A stretch of DNA of 8,978 bases from Clostridia bacterium (lineage in GTDB: Bacteria > Bacillota > Clostridia > RGIG8785). Both the position numbers and the translations under genes were made by a program. Location: assembly GCA_017620795.1 (NCBI GenBank), contig JAGAUM010000053.1, forward strand, positions 1-8,978, written 5' to 3'. The notes beneath the pieces are model-generated. The model was not told where the DNA came from. It did no database searches and was given only the letters and a program-made list of their open reading frames with translations. Shown here one piece after another: positions 5,827 to 8,978 of the stretch (positions are counted from its first letter, which is position 1; each line of letters opens with the position of its first letter).

Positions 5827-6372
5827 ATGAAATATATCATTGCATCGGATATCCACGGCTCGGCATCTTCCTGCCGTAAGCTTTTAGAACGCTTTTCGGA
5901 GGAGGGGGCAGACCGCATCCTGCTTTTGGGCGACCTGCTTTATCACGGTCCCCGAAACGACTTGCCTGACGAATATGCACCCAAAGCGGTGATTGAAATG
6001 CTCAATGGCGTTTCGGACCGCGTCTCCACCGTCCGCGGTAATTGCGACTGTGAAGTGGATCAGATGGTCCTTACATTCCCAATTCTAGCGGATTACGCTT
6101 GGGTTGAGACAAAGGACCGCTTGCTTTATCTGACCCATGGCCACCATATTACCGAGGGAACTTATAAACAAATCGGCGCAGGGAACGTACTGCTTTCGGG
6201 CCATACTCATGTACCTCTCTGCGAAACGGTTTCGGGCGTACTGCACTTAAACCCCGGCTCTACATCCATTCCCAAAGAGGGGAGCGTCAAAAGCTACATG
6301 ACCTTTGACGGTGTGACTTTTTCATGGAAAAATCTCGAAAGCGGAGAAACATATTTAGAAAAACAGCTGTGA
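5827..6372 (+). CDS. yfcE: YfcE-like metallophosphoesterase
   Basis: 181 residues, nearly the length of E. coli YfcE (184) and similar to it along its whole length as I remember it. It belongs to the MJ0936/YfcE family of cytoplasmic phosphodiesterases that use two metal ions (often Mn) in the calcineurin-like fold. Metal ligands are visible in DIHG (D8, H10), LLGDLLYHGPRN (D36), RGNCDCEVDQ (N72), THGHH (H104) and SGHTHVP (H126, H128). The natural substrate is not known; family members hydrolyse model phosphodiesters. The ATG at 5827 has GGGAG 8 bases upstream, within the hairpin described separately. It follows feoB by 51 bases with no terminator between, so it may ride on the feo transcript, though a functional link to iron transport is not established. 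The TGA stop is followed directly by TAA and lies inside the terminator stem. Confidence 0.92.
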   Translation: MKYIIASDIHGSASSCRKLLERFSEEGADRILLLGDLLYHGPRNDLPDEYAPKAVIEMLNGVSDRVSTVRGNCDCEVDQMVLTFPILADYAWVETKDRLLYLTHGHHITEGTYKQIGAGNVLLSGHTHVPLCETVSGVLHLNPGSTSIPKEGSVKSYMTFDGVTFSWKNLESGETYLEKQL

Positions 6373-6388
6373 TAACAGCTGTTTTTTG
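6359..6388 (+). terminator. Intrinsic terminator overlapping the 3' end of yfcE
   Basis: AAACAGCTGT (6361-6370) pairs with ACAGCTGTTT (6375-6384) around a GATA loop, extended by two further A-T pairs and followed by a T run. The last codons and the stop of yfcE form the left arm and loop. It ends the feoAB-yfcE unit. Confidence 0.88.
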
Positions 6389-6401
6389 TTATTATATACA
6401 A

Positions 6402-6440
6402 TTGACGGTAGCTTTTTTATTATGATACAATGAAATTGTA
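6402..6440 (+). promoter_or_regulatory. Promoter and -10-overlapping dyad of the phosphate transporter gene
   Basis: TTGACG (6402-6407) is followed after 18 bases by TACAAT (6426-6431), preceded by TG at 6423-6424 (extended -10). A perfect 6-bp inverted repeat, TACAAT-GAA-ATTGTA (6426-6440), overlaps the -10 and start region, and TACAAT also occurs at 6397-6402 next to the -35. This could be an operator; no recognised Pho box was identified. Confidence 0.6.
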
Positions 6441-6462
6441 GAGAATAAAGAAAAACGAGAAC

Positions 6463-6481
6463 GGATTCGATGTAGGAATCC
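6463..6481 (+). promoter_or_regulatory. Small leader hairpin before the phosphate transporter gene
   Basis: GGATTC-N7-GAATCC forms a 6-bp stem in the ~60-base leader, ending 3 bases before the AAAGGTGG ribosome binding site (6485-6492). It leaves the site itself free, so it may stabilise the mRNA or affect ribosome loading. Confidence 0.35.
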
Positions 6482-6498
6482 AAGAAAGGTGGAAACAC

Positions 6499-8241
6499 AT
6501 GAACATTTTTGATGTACTGACACTCATTGGTGGCTTATGTTTGTTCTTATTTGGTATGAACATCATGGGTCAGGCGTTGGAACGCCGCGCAGGCAATAGC
6601 CTTCGGGACTTGCTTGGAAAATTAACAACCAATAAATTTGCTGGCTTGCTTACAGGTCTTGGAGTTACCGCTGTGATTCAAAGTTCTTCGGCGACTACGG
6701 TCATGGTCGTTGGCTTTGTAAACTCGGGTCTCATGTCCTTAAAGCAAGCCATTAATGTTATTATGGGCGCAAATATCGGTACAACTGTCACCGCGTGGAT
6801 TTTAAGCTTGAGTGGCATTTCGGGGGACAACCTCTTTGTCCAGCTTTTAAAGCCCATGTCCTTTACCCCGATTTTAGCCCTCCTTGGCATCGTTTTTTAC
6901 CTGTTCTGTAAGAGTGGTAAAAAACAGGATACAGGCATGATTCTGTTGGGCTTTGCGACCCTGATGTTCGGCATGGACATCATGACCGAAGCGGTCTCCG
7001 GATTAAAAGATGTCCCAGCTTTTCGGGAACTCTTCCTGCTCTTTAAAAACCCCGTCTTGGGCGTTTTGGCAGGTGCGATTTTAACGGCTATCATCCAATC
7101 GTCTTCCGCATCGGTAGGTATCCTGCAGGCACTCTCCGCAACGGGTGCCGTCAGTATCGGCGCAACCATCCCGATTATTATGGGTCAGAATATCGGTACC
7201 TGTATCACCGCACTCCTGTCTTCTTTCGGGACGAATCGTAACGCCAAGCGTGCGGCGGTTGTCCACTTATCTTTTAATGTAATCGGTACCATTGTATGTT
7301 TGGTAGCGTTCTGGCTTGTAGACCTGTTTTTGAGCCCTGCTCTGTTTGAGCAGACCGCAAACCACGCAAGCATCGCCGTTGCTCACTCGGTCTTTAACGT
7401 TCTTTGTACGCTGTTGTTGCTCCCCATGTCGGGTCTGTTGGAGCGATTGGCGCATAAACTGGTTCGTGATGCCAAGAAGCCAGAAGAAGTTGTCGAACTG
7501 GACGAGCGTTTGCTCAACACTCCGCCCTTTGCCCTGGCGCGCTGCCGTGCAGTTACTTCCGATATGGCGGTTGCCGCAGTGGATTCCTTGAAGATTGGCT
7601 TGGCTTCTTTGAACGGTTACCTGCCCGAGCAATCGCAAAAGGTCACAGAAGCCGAGGACAAGACCGACCACTACGAGGACATCTTGGGCTCTTATCTGGT
7701 TAAATTAAGCGGCCGTCAAATCAGCCGCGAGGACAGTGCCGAAGCCGCAAAACTCTTGAAGAATATCGGTGACTTCGAGCGGATTGCTGACCACGCAGTG
7801 AATCTGGTAGAGTCCGCCGAGGAAATGCACCAAAAAGACCTGCACTTTACGGAAAAAGCACAGGCGGAATTGGGTGTCATTAACGGCGCCGTTGCCGAAA
7901 TCGTCGATTTGACCTTGCATACCTTCCAGCGGGATGACTTAAAGACCGCATTAGAAGTTGAAGCGTTGGAACAGGTGGTTGACGATTTGAAAGACCAGCT
8001 TCGCAGTCGCCACATCCTGCGCTTGCAGACAGGGGAGTGCTCTTATGAAATGGGCTTTGTCTGGTCGGATATCCTGACCGATTTAGAGCGTGTCTCCGAC
8101 CACTGCTCCAACATTGCAGGTGGTGTGGTTGATGCCGCACAGGCTCGCTTCGACATTCACGAGTCCTTGCATCAGCTTCGTGACAACAACCCCGAATACC
8201 AAGCAAAACTGGCGTCTTACCGTCAAAAGTACGCACTGTAA
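6499..8241 (+). CDS. Na+/phosphate cotransporter with C-terminal PhoU-like domain
   Basis: 580 residues, the usual size for bacterial NptA/YjbB-type Na+/Pi cotransporters (Na_Pi_cotrans family), which move phosphate across the cytoplasmic membrane with sodium. The membrane part (about 1-315) shows the duplicated inverted-repeat signature: GVTAVIQSSSATT (55-67) with IMGANIGTT (88-96), and ILTAIIQSSSASV (194-206) with IMGQNIGTC (227-235). The soluble region from ~345 to ~565 is helical and PhoU-like, with paired elements such as KLLKNIGDFERIADHAVNL and WSDILTDLERVSDHCSNI, and is thought to regulate the permease. The ATG at 6499 has AAAGGTGG 6 bases upstream. It stands alone between its own promoter and a terminator. 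No phosphate regulon gene is nearby, so regulation by phosphate is only inferred. Confidence 0.93.
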   Translation: MNIFDVLTLIGGLCLFLFGMNIMGQALERRAGNSLRDLLGKLTTNKFAGLLTGLGVTAVIQSSSATTVMVVGFVNSGLMSLKQAINVIMGANIGTTVTAWILSLSGISGDNLFVQLLKPMSFTPILALLGIVFYLFCKSGKKQDTGMILLGFATLMFGMDIMTEAVSGLKDVPAFRELFLLFKNPVLGVLAGAILTAIIQSSSASVGILQALSATGAVSIGATIPIIMGQNIGTCITALLSSFGTNRNAKRAAVVHLSFNVIGTIVCLVAFWLVDLFLSPALFEQTANHASIAVAHSVFNVLCTLLLLPMSGLLERLAHKLVRDAKKPEEVVELDERLLNTPPFALARCRAVTSDMAVAAVDSLKIGLASLNGYLPEQSQKVTEAEDKTDHYEDILGSYLVKLSGRQISREDSAEAAKLLKNIGDFERIADHAVNLVESAEEMHQKDLHFTEKAQAELGVINGAVAEIVDLTLHTFQRDDLKTALEVEALEQVVDDLKDQLRSRHILRLQTGECSYEMGFVWSDILTDLERVSDHCSNIAGGVVDAAQARFDIHESLHQLRDNNPEYQAKLASYRQKYAL

Positions 8242-8251
8242 AAAATACAAA

Positions 8252-8279
8252 AAAAGACCACCAAATCGGGTGGTCTTTT
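8252..8279. terminator. Bidirectional intrinsic terminator
   Basis: AAAAGACCACC (8252-8262) pairs perfectly with GGTGGTCTTTT (8269-8279) around a 6-base loop. It has A and T runs on the two sides and sits between the convergent ends of the phosphate transporter gene and rpsR. It serves both transcripts. Confidence 0.92.
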
Positions 8280-8282
8280 GAT

Positions 8283-8549
8283 TTACACATATTCTGCAGT
8301 GTAGGGCAGCAGAGCAATATGTCTTGCTCTCTTGACAGCTTCAGTAAACTGTCTCTGATGCTTTGCGCAGTTACCAGTTACACGACGGGGCAGAATCTTG
8401 CCACGTTCGGACATGTATCTTCTTAACTTTGCGATGTCTTTGTAGTCGATATAAGCGACTTTATCAACGCAGAACGAGCAAACTTTCTTGCGCGGCTTTC
8501 TCTTGCCGAAGCGCTCATTCTTCTCGCCTCTGTCCATTCTTTCGCTCAT
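8283..8549 (-). CDS. rpsR: 30S ribosomal protein S18
   Basis: 88 residues, slightly longer than average because of a basic, polar N-terminal tail. The S18 core is clear: KVCSFC...[55 protein letters not shown]18 binds S6 and 16S rRNA in the platform of the small subunit. Cys24 and Cys27 (CSFC) with Cys60 resemble the zinc-type (C+) version of S18. The ATG at 8549 follows AAGGAGG by 9 bases; Met5 is an alternative start with no better site. It lies 24 bases after ssb, so the two are cotranscribed, and the conserved arrangement predicts rpsF beyond the right edge. Confidence 0.97.
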   Translation of the reverse strand: MSERMDRGEKNERFGKRKPRKKVCSFCVDKVAYIDYKDIAKLRRYMSERGKILPRRVTGNCAKHQRQFTEAVKRARHIALLPYTAEYV

Positions 8550-8573
8550 GGAAAAAAGCCTCCTTCTTATAGA

Positions 8574-8978
8574 TTAAAAGGGTAAATCGTCTGCAGTGTC
8601 AACCGACATAAACCCGTCATCAGCAGGAGCAGAGTAGCTGCCACCACCGAATGCGTTGGATGCGGGAGCACCGCCATTGTTCCGTTTGGGTTCGGCAAAG
8701 AACACTTCATCCGCAACCACGTTGGTTGCCGTGCGGTTGTTGCCGTCCTTGTCCTGATAGTTACGCACCTGAATCCGACCGGTCACCGCAACCAATTGGC
8801 CTTTGGTGAAATTACGGCTGACGAACTCAGCAGTGCCTCTCCAGGCAGTAATCGGAATAAAATCAGTCTGTCTTTCCTCGCCCTGCTTTACATAACCGCG
8901 ATCAACTGCTAAAGTGAAGCTGACAACAGGAATGTTCGCATCCGTGTAGCGGATTTCAGGGTCACGGGTCAAACGTCC
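8574..8978 (-). CDS. ssb: Single-stranded DNA-binding protein (5' end cut by window edge)
   Basis: 134 residues are visible and the frame is open to the right edge, where it reads GRLTRDPEIRYT. Bacterial SSBs usually begin about 8-10 residues earlier (M.N.V.L.GRL), so the true start lies outside. The in-frame TTG at 8972 should not be taken as the start. The OB fold is seen in VVSFTLAVDR, TDFIPITAWRGTAEFV, LVAVTGRIQVRNYQDKDG and TNVVADEVFFAE. A Gly/Ala/Ser-rich disordered linker follows, then the acidic tip DDLPF that docks repair and replication partners. It protects single-stranded DNA in replication, recombination and repair. It is followed by rpsR in the same operon. Confidence 0.96.
   Translation of the reverse strand, partial: GRLTRDPEIRYTDANIPVVSFTLAVDRGYVKQGEERQTDFIPITAWRGTAEFVSRNFTKGQLVAVTGRIQVRNYQDKDGNNRTATNVVADEVFFAEPKRNNGGAPASNAFGGGSYSAPADDGFMSVDTADDLPF

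Noticed and set aside
5820..5879. Short frame starting ATG at 5820 ahead of yfcE
   Set aside because: The GGGAG site is only 1 base away and the peptide is an out-of-frame copy of the yfcE start with no family features.
7267..7671. Long minus-strand frames inside the phosphate transporter and feoB genes
   Set aside because: They are antisense to clearly conserved proteins, lack ribosome binding sites, and have low-complexity, unstructured translations.
8283..8972. ssb start at TTG 8972
   Set aside because: The frame is open to the window edge and the conserved GRL continues upstream, so the gene is simply truncated by the window.
1..8978. CRISPR array, tRNA, rRNA, insertion sequence or attachment site
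   Set aside because: No regularly spaced direct repeats, cloverleaf-like sequence, transposase motif or flanking repeat was seen on either strand by eye.

Overview
The window most likely comes from a low-to-mid GC Gram-positive bacterium, probably a gut-type member of the Clostridia. This is inferred from strong AAGGAGG-type ribosome binding sites, SigA-like promoters with TTGACA or extended -10 boxes, short U-tailed hairpin terminators, an ssb-rpsR pair, and a FeoB with the 'GCN..GVTGCRIIDSPRER' membrane signature that I associate with clostridial FeoB. No phylogenetic search could be run.

Left block (1-2425, minus strand): a three-gene, translationally coupled cassette. Its order of transcription is a DUF4116-type repeat protein, a MoxR/AAA_5-type AAA+ ATPase, and a gene cut off by the window edge after 14 codons. 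The base composition looks more AT-rich than the rest. This is the most accessory-looking part of the window.

Middle block (2441-3420): a low-molecular-weight protein tyrosine phosphatase on the plus strand, with its own extended -10 promoter. It converges on a small gene for a putative tail-anchored membrane protein of unknown function on the minus strand, and the two share one bidirectional terminator.

Iron block (3506-6372, plus): feoA, feoB and a yfcE-like metallophosphoesterase, closely spaced and ending in a terminator that overlaps the last codons of yfcE. feoB carries an in-frame TGA at 4321-4323. It separates the GTPase domain from the membrane permease while the frame continues unbroken on both sides. 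The simplest reading is a Trp codon turned into a stop.

Right block: a Na+/phosphate cotransporter with a PhoU-like tail (6499-8241, plus) with its own promoter. It converges, through another bidirectional terminator, on rpsR and the 5'-truncated ssb (minus), which form a ribosomal/replication operon read from beyond the right edge.

There is no gene-free stretch longer than 300 bases. No tRNA, rRNA, CRISPR array or insertion sequence was seen. Several intergenic regions carry dyads placed over -10 boxes or ribosome binding sites, and these are listed separately.
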